Positions 11,950-22,336 of a stretch of DNA of 52,726 nt are shown piece by piece (positions within the stretch are counted from its first letter, which is position 1; each line of letters opens with the position of its first letter). The DNA is from Acanthaster planci. Its lineage: Eukaryota; Echinodermata; Asteroidea; Valvatida; Acanthasteridae. Under the pieces are notes generated by a model. That model searched no databases. It was not told the origin of the DNA and was given only the letters and a program-made list of their open reading frames with translations. Location: positions 126,001 through 178,726 of the forward strand of contig NW_019091650.1 of NCBI RefSeq assembly GCF_001949145.1, read 5' to 3'. The position numbers and the translations under genes were made by a program.

Positions 11950-11983
11950 GTGCTGAATTACAATCCAGAGAGGTGCTGTCACG

Positions 11984-13144
11984 ATGACCACAGAGTCAAC
12001 GGATTCAAGAACACAGATGTTAACCAGTATATATACCGTTGAGGTTACCGACATGTTCGCATTCTACGACAACGACACGGTGGGGGAGCCCGACCCGAAC
12101 AAGAACTCCTGGCTCCCCATGGAGTTCCAGATCACCGCGCTGTGGTTCGTGTTCGCCGTCAGTGTTGTTGGCAATCTGCTTGTGTTCCAGTGGATGAGGT
12201 TCAACTGGCATCGCAAGTCCCGGGTGAACACGATTGTGTTGGGCATCGCAAGCGCTGACCTGTCCGTCAGCCTGTTCGCCATCATGCCCACTGCCGTCAT
12301 AGAAAGTTCCGGTCCGTGGACAGCTGGGAACGCCACGTGCAAGATTGTCATGTACATCCAGGGTGCCGCCTTGATCAGCAGCGGCAACATGATCGCCATC
12401 ATGGCAATCGACCGCCACCAGGCTGTCCGGAGCCCCCTCAGTGCTTTCATTCCCGCCTGGAAACTTGTTCTTGGGGCCTGGGCAGCTGCTTGCGTGCTGG
12501 CTGTGCCGCAGTTCTTCATCTGGCTCGTCAAGGAAAGAAGTGGACGACTGGTCTGCGGTACCATTCTTTCAAAGGACCAACCTGGTTTGCGAATGGCGTA
12601 TCTCACCTACGTCGCCTTTATTACCTTCTTGGTACCGTTTGGGATCATCAGCGTGGCTTACGTGCGGCTATGCAAGACAATCTGGGAGAAATCCCGGGAG
12701 TGTTCGGGCAAGCAGCGGCACGGCCAGATTGAGCTGCGGCGTGTCCCCACGGGAACGCTGACCAAAGCCAAGAAGAAGACACTCAAGATGACTATCGTCA
12801 TCATCGCGGTGTTTGTCCTGTGCGGTTCCCCGTACTTCATTGTGGAGATGTTGAGGACTTATCGTGCGGAGCTGCTCAGCCCCGGTGTCTACAACCTCTT
12901 CAGCATCTTCGCCGTGACCAATTCGGCCCTCAACCCTTTCGTGTTCCTCTTCTTTAATGTCACCACTCGGTTCTGGAAGGACATGTTCCCCTGCGTCTCC
13001 AAAAGCAGTCCTGAGGCAACGTACAACAGGTACTCCGTGAAGTTCTCCTCGTCCAATTCCCGCCAGCACTCCAAGTCTTACGGTGATCCCCACACGCGCG
13101 CCACCGACCTGGAATCGGGCGTGACAATCAACTGTACCGACTAA
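11984..13144 (+). CDS. class A neuropeptide-type G-protein-coupled receptor (GnRH/vasopressin/NPS-receptor-like)
   Basis: This is an intact single-exon frame of 386 residues, a normal length for the family. The start is anchored by an in-frame TGA 30 nt upstream (11954) and A at -3. Seven hydrophobic segments lie at about residues 49-71, 82-104, 117-140, 160-182, 204-230, 267-290 and 300-326. Class A landmarks: GN (N64) in TM1; ADLS (D92) in TM2; Cys119 and Cys191 for the TM3-ECL2 disulfide; DRH (143-145); W166 in TM4; P218 and Y226 in TM5; P283 in TM6; NPFVF (317-321) in TM7; Cys337 as a likely palmitoylation site after helix 8. N-glycosylation sequons lie at N30 and N116. DRHQAV, KAKKKTLKMTIVI and the TM5 end (KTIWEKS) resemble GnRH/AKH, vasopressin/oxytocin, CCAP and NPS receptors, so a peptide ligand at the plasma membrane with Gq coupling is likely but inferred. 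Odd: TM6 reads CGSP rather than CWxP, and TM7 ends NPxxF. Codons are GC-rich against AT-rich flanks. Subfamily assignment is uncertain. Confidence 0.96.
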   Translation: MTTESTDSRTQMLTSIYTVEVTDMFAFYDNDTVGEPDPNKNSWLPMEFQITALWFVFAVSVVGNLLVFQWMRFNWHRKSRVNTIVLGIASADLSVSLFAIMPTAVIESSGPWTAGNATCKIVMYIQGAALISSGNMIAIMAIDRHQAVRSPLSAFIPAWKLVLGAWAAACVLAVPQFFIWLVKERSGRLVCGTILSKDQPGLRMAYLTYVAFITFLVPFGIISVAYVRLCKTIWEKSRECSGKQRHGQIELRRVPTGTLTKAKKKTLKMTIVIIAVFVLCGSPYFIVEMLRTYRAELLSPGVYNLFSIFAVTNSALNPFVFLFFNVTTRFWKDMFPCVSKSSPEATYNRYSVKFSSSNSRQHSKSYGDPHTRATDLESGVTINCTD

Positions 13145-13260
13145 ACTAAAGACTGCGCTGTTGGAGGAGGAAGGAGGTCATCGAAAGTGGACGTCGGAGG
13201 GGGGAGGGGAAGACTACCCAAAACAAAATTGCGCCCTCCCCTCTGACCAGGTCACCATTA
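13145..13260 (+). other. G-rich proximal 3' UTR with C-rich partner
   Basis: Directly after the stop lie GGAGGAGGAAGGAGG (13164-13178) and a G-run block (about 13195-13210), then a C-rich block (about 13232-13243) whose complement partly matches the G-run. In RNA this could form a stem or a two-tetrad G-quadruplex. The function is unknown; UTR status is inferred from position. Confidence 0.45.
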
Positions 13261-13615
13261 TCTCTACAATCAGCACTGTCGAACTCCGACTCCGAGATCG
13301 GAGGTGTTAAGATTAGGGCTGGTCTATAGTCAGCCGTATAAGATATGATTTTGTTAATTACGGTTATGGCACCTGCCTGGGTGGTTGGCAGTTACGATGG
13401 CTTTGATCTTAATCGAGGTCGAACTCATCGACTGATGGATTGGGGAACTCCGTGAAAGCAGTTGTGGATTCACAGACTGTTGCTCTCCAATCAATTAAGT
13501 ATCCTTTGCTTATCGACAAGAGCTGTGGCGACGTCAAGACACATTATCGGCAATAGCTTTCTCAAAGGCAGCTTTGAACTTTTTTGGAAACAGTGCATCC
13601 ACTGTAATCTGTATT

Positions 13616-13623
13616 TGTAAATA
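13616..13623 (+). promoter_or_regulatory. Pumilio-type element TGTAAATA
   Basis: UGUAAAUA matches the known PUF-protein consensus UGUANAUA and lies 472 nt after the receptor stop codon, where a 3' UTR could reach. A second exact copy is at 14699-14706. No clear AATAAA follows closely, so whether the mRNA extends this far is not shown. Confidence 0.3.
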
Positions 13624-16600
13624 TTGTAATTTATGGAGTACCTTTATCGTCTCCATTCTCTTAATTTGCTCATATCAAAAAGCGCATTCAGATAACAATG
13701 AGCCACTATACAGTACTGAATAACTGTTTTCAAATAATGCACTGTAAGGGCTATGTAAGTTTTGATTTGTCCCAAGCTCTTTTAACTGTCGAAACCCCCA
13801 TGTTTTCCTCACAAAGGACGCATACCTTTTAAGCTTACAGGATTTCGTTCAGAGATTTCGATGCTTAAAGGTTCGTTTCCTGACAAGATAAATACGACGT
13901 AAAGGTAATCGTCTTGAAAAGGCCAAAAATTTCTATACATCATTAGATTATTTATTAGCTAGCGTTTGTTTGTCTAGCATGAGAAGCGCTTATTTTTCAC
14001 GGTAAATACGCCCTAACGTATACCAGCATAACGTTATAATCAAACCTCATGCAGAGCAGACACAATGCCCATTGTTCTGAACGAGCACACGTTTTGCCAT
14101 GTGTTTTTTTTTGTGCGCGACCATTTTTAATTGTTTTGCTCGTGGCTGCAAGTGTATACAGATGAAATGCGCGGTTGATATTTCGTGTAGAAGGTTTCCC
14201 AATTGAAGAAAAACACAACTTTCAAATTATGGAAAGATTTGTGCAGACAAGCATGCACGATGATGGCCGCCGATTCTTGTGGAGCACAAGATCCCGTTAC
14301 TATACCAACGACTGGCCATGACTACGATTGCGTAATAACATCAGTTGCGTGCACCACTGTATACACGTATATAGCAAGTATGTTGTAAATAGGATGATCA
14401 TTGTATACCGTATATCTGTCAAAGAAAAGTAATGCGAACAACATTTCAAAATGGCCGTATTTTTAAACACTGCGAAATGCCTTATAATCGTCTCCAGTCG
14501 TTTATACACCAATATTTATATTGTTCCATTTTTCATTGTAAGATACCTCATTGTAAAAATGTCAAAAATTATGTGGACTTCAGACGTACTCCCTAGAAGC
14601 TGAAACCTGCCTTGTATGCGCTACCCACGTATTTCCACGAATAATCCAGAATAAGGTACGTGTTAAAAAAAGTGAACGGAACCTGTTTTAACTCTCAATG
14701 TAAATAAGTAGTGTAGGTTTACTTGTGAAGAACTTTGGAACCCAATTTAGTGTCTCCTGCGATGTATCCAGTATTTCAACACCCCTCCGCCTCTTCTGCT
14801 CTACTCCAACTACTACGTGATGGGTTCAGGTGGACTGTGATGTCAGAGCTTATCTGGTGTAACAAAGGACTAGTGGGGTGATATTCAGGTACCGAGAGAA
14901 CTATACGAGCGTGCGTTGAGTGAGGTAGAGGTCTTTGTCGAATACACAGGCGCAAAATGTTACAAAGGTATAATCCATTTTGAAAGCCATGCATAGTTTA
15001 TTTCACAGCAAAGAAATAAACAAAACAATGACAAACTGTACAAGAAGAATCTATTGTATGGAAACAACACAACATGAGGTACTGTCAACACAGAAGTGAC
15101 GGACGGACGGAGCCCGTCGTCTTAAGTCCTTTTTCCCCCGTGATATCGCCGTCGAAATCGGAATCTTTTCTGTAGCATTTAGGATGATGTCTTACGCAAC
15201 ATTTCACGCCTGGGTGATCTGTGCACGGGACACACGGTTGTCGGGGGTGTCAATTTATTGTCGCACAGTCCCGTGGTTGTCCTCTCAAATTTTTCATTGA
15301 CCGTATTTGTTAACACACCACCGTCTATTTGAAATATCAGTAGCCTATGTGTTAAGTATAAAAATGCTTTGTGTGATTCGGCAACACCATTACAGTTTCG
15401 TCAACACCTTCACAGTGCGTGGATGACTCCATGTTAATGAAAACCGTGGCGAACTCCGTTGTAACTTGTCCTTGAGAGGCCGATACATAATGGGAGAGAA
15501 ATTGCCTTCAGCCCATTCTCTTGGGAAGGCTGGGCGAAAGTGTATCTATATGTCAGGTATGATACTCCAAAAGTGTCACATATGTTCACGTTCCGTGCAT
15601 AATGCAGGAAAAGATACACTCGCGATGCAAAATGCTTCAGATATACAAATTCTGCAGTAGGCCTATATCCCGCATCACGAGCATAACGTTAACGGTCAGC
15701 TCGTTTACAACAGTTTGAGCTTCTCCTGACAAGATGCACGATGATTTACATCTTCGCGATAACCCAATTTGTCCCTCAGGGTATTCGCTGACTAATTTCG
15801 ATCCTCTGAATAAATTTTACATGCACCACCATCTGAGTACTTTATACTTCATTACAATTTCCAATAATTCCCTCAACAAGCACCTGTACTGAGCAACGAC
15901 TTCTGAGCGATATTACCTATTCCAAACCTTTTTGGACTCATTTAATTAAATACATGTGCCCTTTTATTGAACGAGAATCGCTGTTAATTTTATCTGGTTT
16001 ATCTGTCTTTAAAAGGGTTCATTTTGCTGTGCGTTCGGTTCAATAAAATATAGAAAATATCAAACCAAACCTTAGTCTTATATATATATCTGAGCTGGGT
16101 TAGTGGATTAAATTAACAAAACTGAAACGCAGAGAATACTCAATCTAGGCCATGGCCAGCTCATCTAAGAAATCAAAGGATATGCAACCCCTCCCCATAA
16201 AATTCAATTAAATGCAATGCAAACATTCCTTAACTAAATCAAAACAAACAAAACAGTTCACCGAATGGGCCAGAGTATGAAACCACTCCAAGTCAATTTA
16301 AACCGATGTACAAAAAGAGAGACCAATTCAAACCAAAATTACAGTGGAAGGACAGCCTGCGACGGGCAAACCTGGTGGAAAGGGAACGAATTCACTGGAC
16401 TAATTCTGAATAACTGTAAGACTTGTCGAACAAAATATAACAAACCGCAAACAAGCATACCATAAATTGGAGGAAGCATGATTAATCCCAATATGATCTC
16501 TTCAGTCTGAGATTATAAAGTAAAACCAAACCCTTCTTATTTGTACCAACTGTCCAATACGGATCCTAATCAACACACGCAAAAAAAAAAAGAACAACAA

Positions 16601-19600
16601 CCAAAAAAAAAAAAGAAACCAGTTTCACAAGACAAGAGAAATGTATTCATTTCGTCGCCAGTGCCGAGCTTGCTCTCTAAGGTCATTTGGGAAAGGATTA
16701 TGTGCATTGATTACCAGAGTGGAAACCAGGAGAAATAGTTCAGTCTCCCTACGAATGCAAGTGAAAGACAATATGAACAGAGTGAATAAACAAGACTGTG
16801 AGAAAAGTCGGTCCAGATATGTAAGAATCGAGGGAAGTGAAAGTGCGCCAAATTTTAACTGAAACTGCAGGATGCTCTGATGCACTTAATTAACCACGCG
16901 TCCTTTTCCCGTTTAGCGAATCCGACGATGCGGTCCTTTACTCAAACAACACTGAAGGGCAGTTTTCACGTCCGAGTGTCCCCTTTCGCCATTTGATTAA
17001 ACACACTGAACCCTAATTGGACTGAAAAGCTCCGACGCCCGTCTTTGCACTTTCTTGCGGCTCGCAGAGTCTTACAGTTCCTTGAGCGTTTCCCAAAGTG
17101 GTAATATGTTGACGTTGTGATGAGGAGGATGTTGTTTGAGAGAATTCGAGAGAGAGAGAGAGAAGAGACGCGTGATGCAAGGAAGTTCAAGGAACCTTCC
17201 ACTGCATTTAGTACGTATGAAAAAGTAGCGATTCTGCATTTATATAACCTATAAAGTTACAGGTGATGCAATTACATTGAGTAAAAGTAGATGTGTAGGG
17301 TAGCGTTTTTGTATCCAGAACTTGTTTGGGCGATATATTTAGTGGCTCAGAAATTCTCAGGGGCCAATTTACACACACGAGCGGCATAACAGCAAGCGTT
17401 AACGAAAGGAGATATGTCGCGAAGTATTGTACAACTGAAAACAAGGCAGAAAAAGCCACTTTTTTCTCTTCTCCGCGTGCTCAAATACAACGGTTTATCG
17501 CCATATCTTGCGATTTATCAGGTCTCGTACGTGTCAATAGGCCCTTAAGTTTTAACTGTAAACGCCACTTTCCCTCTTTGTGGCACCGGGATACACCGAC
17601 GCAGTTTCAGTCTCCCTGCAGGCCAATCTATCTGAGACATGTTTATTTCTGACCCATTTTTTTTTATCCTGTCAGACAATTTTCAGAGTGACTTACAGCC
17701 TTTTGTACCTCAGATTTCTTTCTTAAATCCAGAGCACTGACCGCGGCTTTTATGAAATCGAGATTTGCAGTCGGTAGCAGATGTATGTCATTAGGAGCTA
17801 TCGTGCAGGGTGAATGCCTCGCGGTCTCTGTAAATTGAATGAATTATATCAGTGTCTTTGATTTCACAGACTACGGGGTTCCATGGTTTTCCCTTTGATT
17901 TTTTTATCTGCAATGAAATTATGAAAAATGTCATATACTGGCAACAGACGTACATCAAAGGTAGGAAAAATGATACCGCAAAAGGTCAGGTAAAATTTAT
18001 TCCTGTCGATTTGAGTCTCTGACTCGTTTTGAGCTGCAGTTTCTTCCGGAAAGGTCACAAATTCCCGCAAACTGGTACATTCGTGGTTATGAACCATCGA
18101 ATTATCGGTGCAAGTTTGTATAAATTGAAAATAATGAACACGGTACCTTTCTCTGAACAGTTTTGCTGCTAAACCATAGGCGGTATCTGTGATTCACACC
18201 CATGCAAAAGGAGTAAACTTTGTTAAGCATTGGCTGCAATGGTATCGATTACCAATAATCGGATTGACAAGTTGTGTACTTGGTGTACATCTCTCTCGCC
18301 AACTCAATCCGATGCACAAGCTGTTTTGCATTTTCAAGAGAGACAAACATATCATGCCTGCTGGCGTGAACCTTGATGCCGTGAAGTCTAGTCTGTCTGT
18401 AAAATATGGAAAAGACAGTTAGTTTACACTGCTCTTTTTCGTCATTGAGGAAATGCTGTTTTGAAGCTATATTCTATTTGCTTTATATGCTCTTTTAAAA
18501 CGCAACTTAAAATCCCAAAGAAAAAACATGTTGTAATAAGAAATGATATTTTTAACGCGTATGTAATCACTAGTTATTATAAAGATGTAAATTACATGAC
18601 GACATTAAGGCATGAAAGGAACGTTCTAAAATAAGACTGGTGCCCTGTATTCCACGCGATGTAAAACTACTCTCTCTGAACTGTATAAAGCCACTGTGTT
18701 AATTTATTATCAAGTGTATTATATATGATATGACGTGAACTATTTTGATATCAGAATAGGTCTCAGCCCAACTTCTGAGCATTTTGTCATCAGTCTCGTG
18801 TATGTAAGTCTATAAAGTGTTTCGAAACTAATTTCTAACCTTTAGCAAATTTTTGCCTGGAAAGTTTCTCGTTGATTGTGTGCACTCTACGTCACGTCAC
18901 CTACGATCCTTTATACAGTCTGCCATAGCACATTGGAGGCTGCCATTGTCGTTTGTGTGACAAGCCGCAGCCAAGAGTTGAGGACACGGCATGACGCCAA
19001 AGATGGCGGGTCGAAGAGATTGGAGGAAAAAATGTATAACGCCTTCTGTAAACGATCTTGGTGTATGCTGGAATGCCCCGTAGCTATTTTGAAAGGTTAA
19101 TTAATTACTGTGACAAAACATCATACAGATCTGTAGATCCTCTGTGTCGCTGATATTTTGTGAATGTACATAAATGGTAGCAACGTGAATAAATGAACCA
19201 GAGCTCACCGAAGCATCAGTTGGCCACCTAGTGAAGTCCATTTGAAGGCAATCTCTTTTATTAAAAAAAAAAAAAGATTTTGGTTATAAAATTCGCTGCA
19301 TAGAAAGAAATTATTTCAAAGAGCAGTGTGTTCGTTAATTTAAAAAGAGAGAAAAAAACACCACTCTGGTAACTGGGATTAGCACCCAATCCACTCGGAG
19401 CGTGGACAGGAGAGGGCGTATTTTTTACATAGCAACTGCGATTCTTTGGCGGGAACTACTCACTGCGTCGGGCAAGTTCGAGTAACGACTATATATACTT
19501 GACTACAGTTTGACTTACACCGCTATCTATTGGACCATTTTGGACCAGGCTCAACTGTATGGTCGCACCGCATTTTAACGATAGGTGATTTCATTTATTA

Positions 19601-20661
19601 TCACAGAGGAAACCATGCACAAGAAAATAACTGTAAGAGATTTCAGTGACCATGTGCGCTACGATAATCACAACCAATGGTGAAATGTAAGTAACAACGA
19701 GATTTTAATTAAAATATAGGCCAACTAGGGTCGTTCAAATGTAACTGAATTGCGCATGCACATTGTTAAAAAGCACTGATTGCTGGTCGACCTATAATTC
19801 GAGCCCAAACTTGTCCGTATGTCGGTGCAAGGTTTATCTACGTAATAGGCGCCAGACGAACCGAGCACGGGGGATCTCTCGTGTTGACGGTAAGAGTTCA
19901 AGGTGTGCATCTTCAGAAGGTCTTTCCAAGCGAGAAATCTGGATCCAAGTTATTTGTAGATGTCAGTGGAGTAACTGTTCATTATTGATCGATGTGAAAT
20001 GAGAGCAAAATACGCGCGCAACATTTCCCTGCATCAGCGAGTATCAAGAGTTACATGCGCGAACGCAGCCATAGATATTGGTTTGAATATCTGGTCTCCC
20101 TTCATGCGCCAGGCGTGTGCAAGGATCCAGTTGGAGAAAAAAAACTTGTCAATTAGCGTGGGTGTGCACTTCAACACGGATCAGATCGCAAACATAAAAT
20201 ACCATAGACCGACAGCGCCTACAAGAATCAGTGTCAAATCCCTTTAATTTTGACAGCGCCAAACTAAACGTGAAATTGTGGGTGGAAGCTGGTGAACAGT
20301 GTGAATGACGCTGTTGGACGATGTTTGGATCAGCAGAACATTTCGGATGATAACACAATGAATATGACTGATAATGCTTTGCTTCATGCTGCACAGCTAT
20401 GTATTGTCTGTTTGTCAGACACGATGTTGCCCTAATTAACAATAAATCAGAACCATGAACACATTTCCACTGCGGGCCGGTTCATGTTCATGAAATACCG
20501 CAGAAAAAAAATTGCCCTGAAGTTTTGAGTTGTTTGACCGATTGGAGGCTTTCGTGACGAATAAGGGGCAACTTGCAGATCGATTTGAATTCAAAAGAAA
20601 TATTCTTCAATTAAAACAGAAAGCTTACAAGAAGCTCATTATATTTAATATATAATTTAAT
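13624..20661. other. non-coding stretch with simple repeats
   Basis: AT-rich DNA with no recognisable coding exon. It contains A-rich runs at 16580-16616, a short (GA)n at 17149-17166, a poly-A run near 19264 and an AGAGGGCGT motif at 19411-19419. TAGGCCTA occurs at 15658-15665. AATAAA signals are present at about 15010 and 15808, but nothing ties them to a transcript. Confidence 0.55.
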
Positions 20662-20693
20662 AGATGTGAAAAGGCTATTTGGCCTTTCAGCTC
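20662..20693 (+). repeat. short dispersed repeat, copy 1
   Basis: About 32 bp that nearly match 44805-44837, including an identical 15-mer CTATTTGGCCTTTCA. The segment is itself imperfectly palindromic (GAAAAGGC...GCCTTTC). It may be a scrap of a dispersed element. Confidence 0.4.
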
Positions 20694-20756
20694 CACAAGT
20701 CGAAAACTCGGAAGTTGGGATCAAAATCAAGCGGATGGTCTTTGGTGGTGCTGCTT

Positions 20757-20850
20757 CAAAAAACAAACAAACAAACACCCCAACACCCCAACAAAAAACA
20801 AACAAACAAACAAACAAACAAACAAACAATCAATCAAAACAAAAATAAAA
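20757..20850 (+). repeat. (AAAC)n simple repeat
   Basis: Runs of AAAC/CAAA units are interrupted by two ACACCCCA units, then TCAATCAA and an A-rich end. It is a microsatellite; the open frames reading Lys/Gln/Thr repeats across it are artefacts. Confidence 0.95.
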
Positions 20851-22220
20851 AGCACAATAAACACGTAAGATGATTTTCACTTCGACGGGGAGATATATTT
20901 ACATAAGGTTGAAGAATATCAGCAATAACATTCGAAGAAACCATTTTTCTATTGATAAAGATCCTCTTTATACTTGACTTGGTCCACGTTGATTCGCATC
21001 GGTGCGGTTGCAACATTTGAAACAAAAAGATGACACTTGACAGTATCGAAGTGTAAAAATGTTAACGTATTTTGAGAGCACCGAATATTCAAATCCAGCC
21101 AATGTGAGTTACGCGCAGTGCGCACTAAACGCGCCGCTATCCGTCGCTTTACCCATTGTTAGCCAATACTTTAAAAAAATCAAGATTTTATGAGCAAGAC
21201 TGGCGGTAAAACGCCACCAGGCGCTTGAAAGTCTGCAATTACAGTCTTGCGCCGCTGTTGACGGTCTAGGGGTTTTATGCCTGTTGGGCGGATACTGCAG
21301 TTATATACAATTCTTGCGCAAGGGTAATGCGAGCGCGTTACATTTCTCTTCGAGCAATCCAGTTCGTCCTGGCATGACTTAGTCATACACGGGCACATGC
21401 ACAACTGATTACAAGCTCCTATTGGACGAACACGCGTTAAATTCCGGTTCCATGGGTCCACAAAACACAGAGCGGTGCCATACCTTTTATGGGGAATGCA
21501 TCGTTGATGCACGAAACATCTTTTCAAAAGGTCACTACAAGCGATTGGAATGTTGCTTGTTAGGTAACCGTTTTGTTTATTTCACCCAGGAGGAATGGAC
21601 TTTTTTGGACGGGGGAGGGCGGGACTCGTTGCCCCACCTCCAGCAAAAGTTACACTGCGAATATTAATACTTCTGCCGCGTCCTTCACCAATTTTATCAA
21701 AAATTACACGAAAAGTCAAAGGGAAAACTCACACACCAACCGCCAACACACTGACTTATTTGCTAGCATATGTGTCTCTTACTGCAGGGGGCCCTCTGTC
21801 CTGAAGTGGGACGAAGATTACCTAGGCCTATCGGGATTTTTTTTTTACCCGGAATTACGGTACTTGGGAACAGGCTGAGAGTCATACTGACGACAAAATG
21901 TTGACGTCAATGAACAAATCATCCGACCTAATAAGTGCTGAGGGATTTTTTCATGTTCATTCGATCGTGATTTTCACTCCAGGTTCTGGATGGGCGGGAT
22001 TGGCAAAAACCACAGGCGTCGTGAAAATTGTGAGGATCACAAACTAGTCTTGATCATTGCGAGTGCGATGTTAAAGGTGAACCGTGTGTTAGTTTTTGTT
22101 AACCTTTGTGGCAGTTACTTGGGGGAGTCGATGGAACTTGTTCTTATTGTCACGATCAGTTTTTTTTTTTACAGAATGACCAGCGTGAAATTGTAATCGA
22201 ACTTAATAATGGGTTAGGTG
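20851..22220. other. non-coding stretch
   Basis: No recognisable exon. A full CRE-like palindrome TGACGTCA lies at 21902-21909 and TAGGCCTA at 21823-21830. Several short open frames overlap one another on both strands and show no domain. Confidence 0.5.
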
Positions 22221-22336
22221 TACGGAAGCGCATAGGGACCACTTACCCCCCAAAAAAATCCTCGAGTTACTATCTCGCCACGGCTAGATAGTATCTCGAA
22301 AAAAAGTTTTGCAAGTGGCCCTTATACGCTTCCGTA
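22221..22336. mobile_element. 116-bp hairpin element (MITE-like)
   Basis: The two ends are inverted copies. TACGGAAGCG at 22221 mirrors CGCTTCCGTA ending at 22336, followed by matching ATAGGG/CCTTAT-type and CCACTT/AAGTGG blocks. The centre repeats the pattern with TCGAGTTACTATCT against AGATAGTATCTCGA. Nearly the whole unit folds back on itself. The ends can be read as TA-flanked CGGAAGCG inverted repeats, which would suit a Tc1/mariner-type target, but the TA could also be part of the repeat. No coding capacity. Confidence 0.8.

Noticed and set aside
12064-13093. Long frames on the minus strand and in a second plus frame across the receptor gene (up to 180 codons)
   Set aside because: They are shadows of the GC-rich receptor coding sequence; the receptor frame alone shows family motifs.
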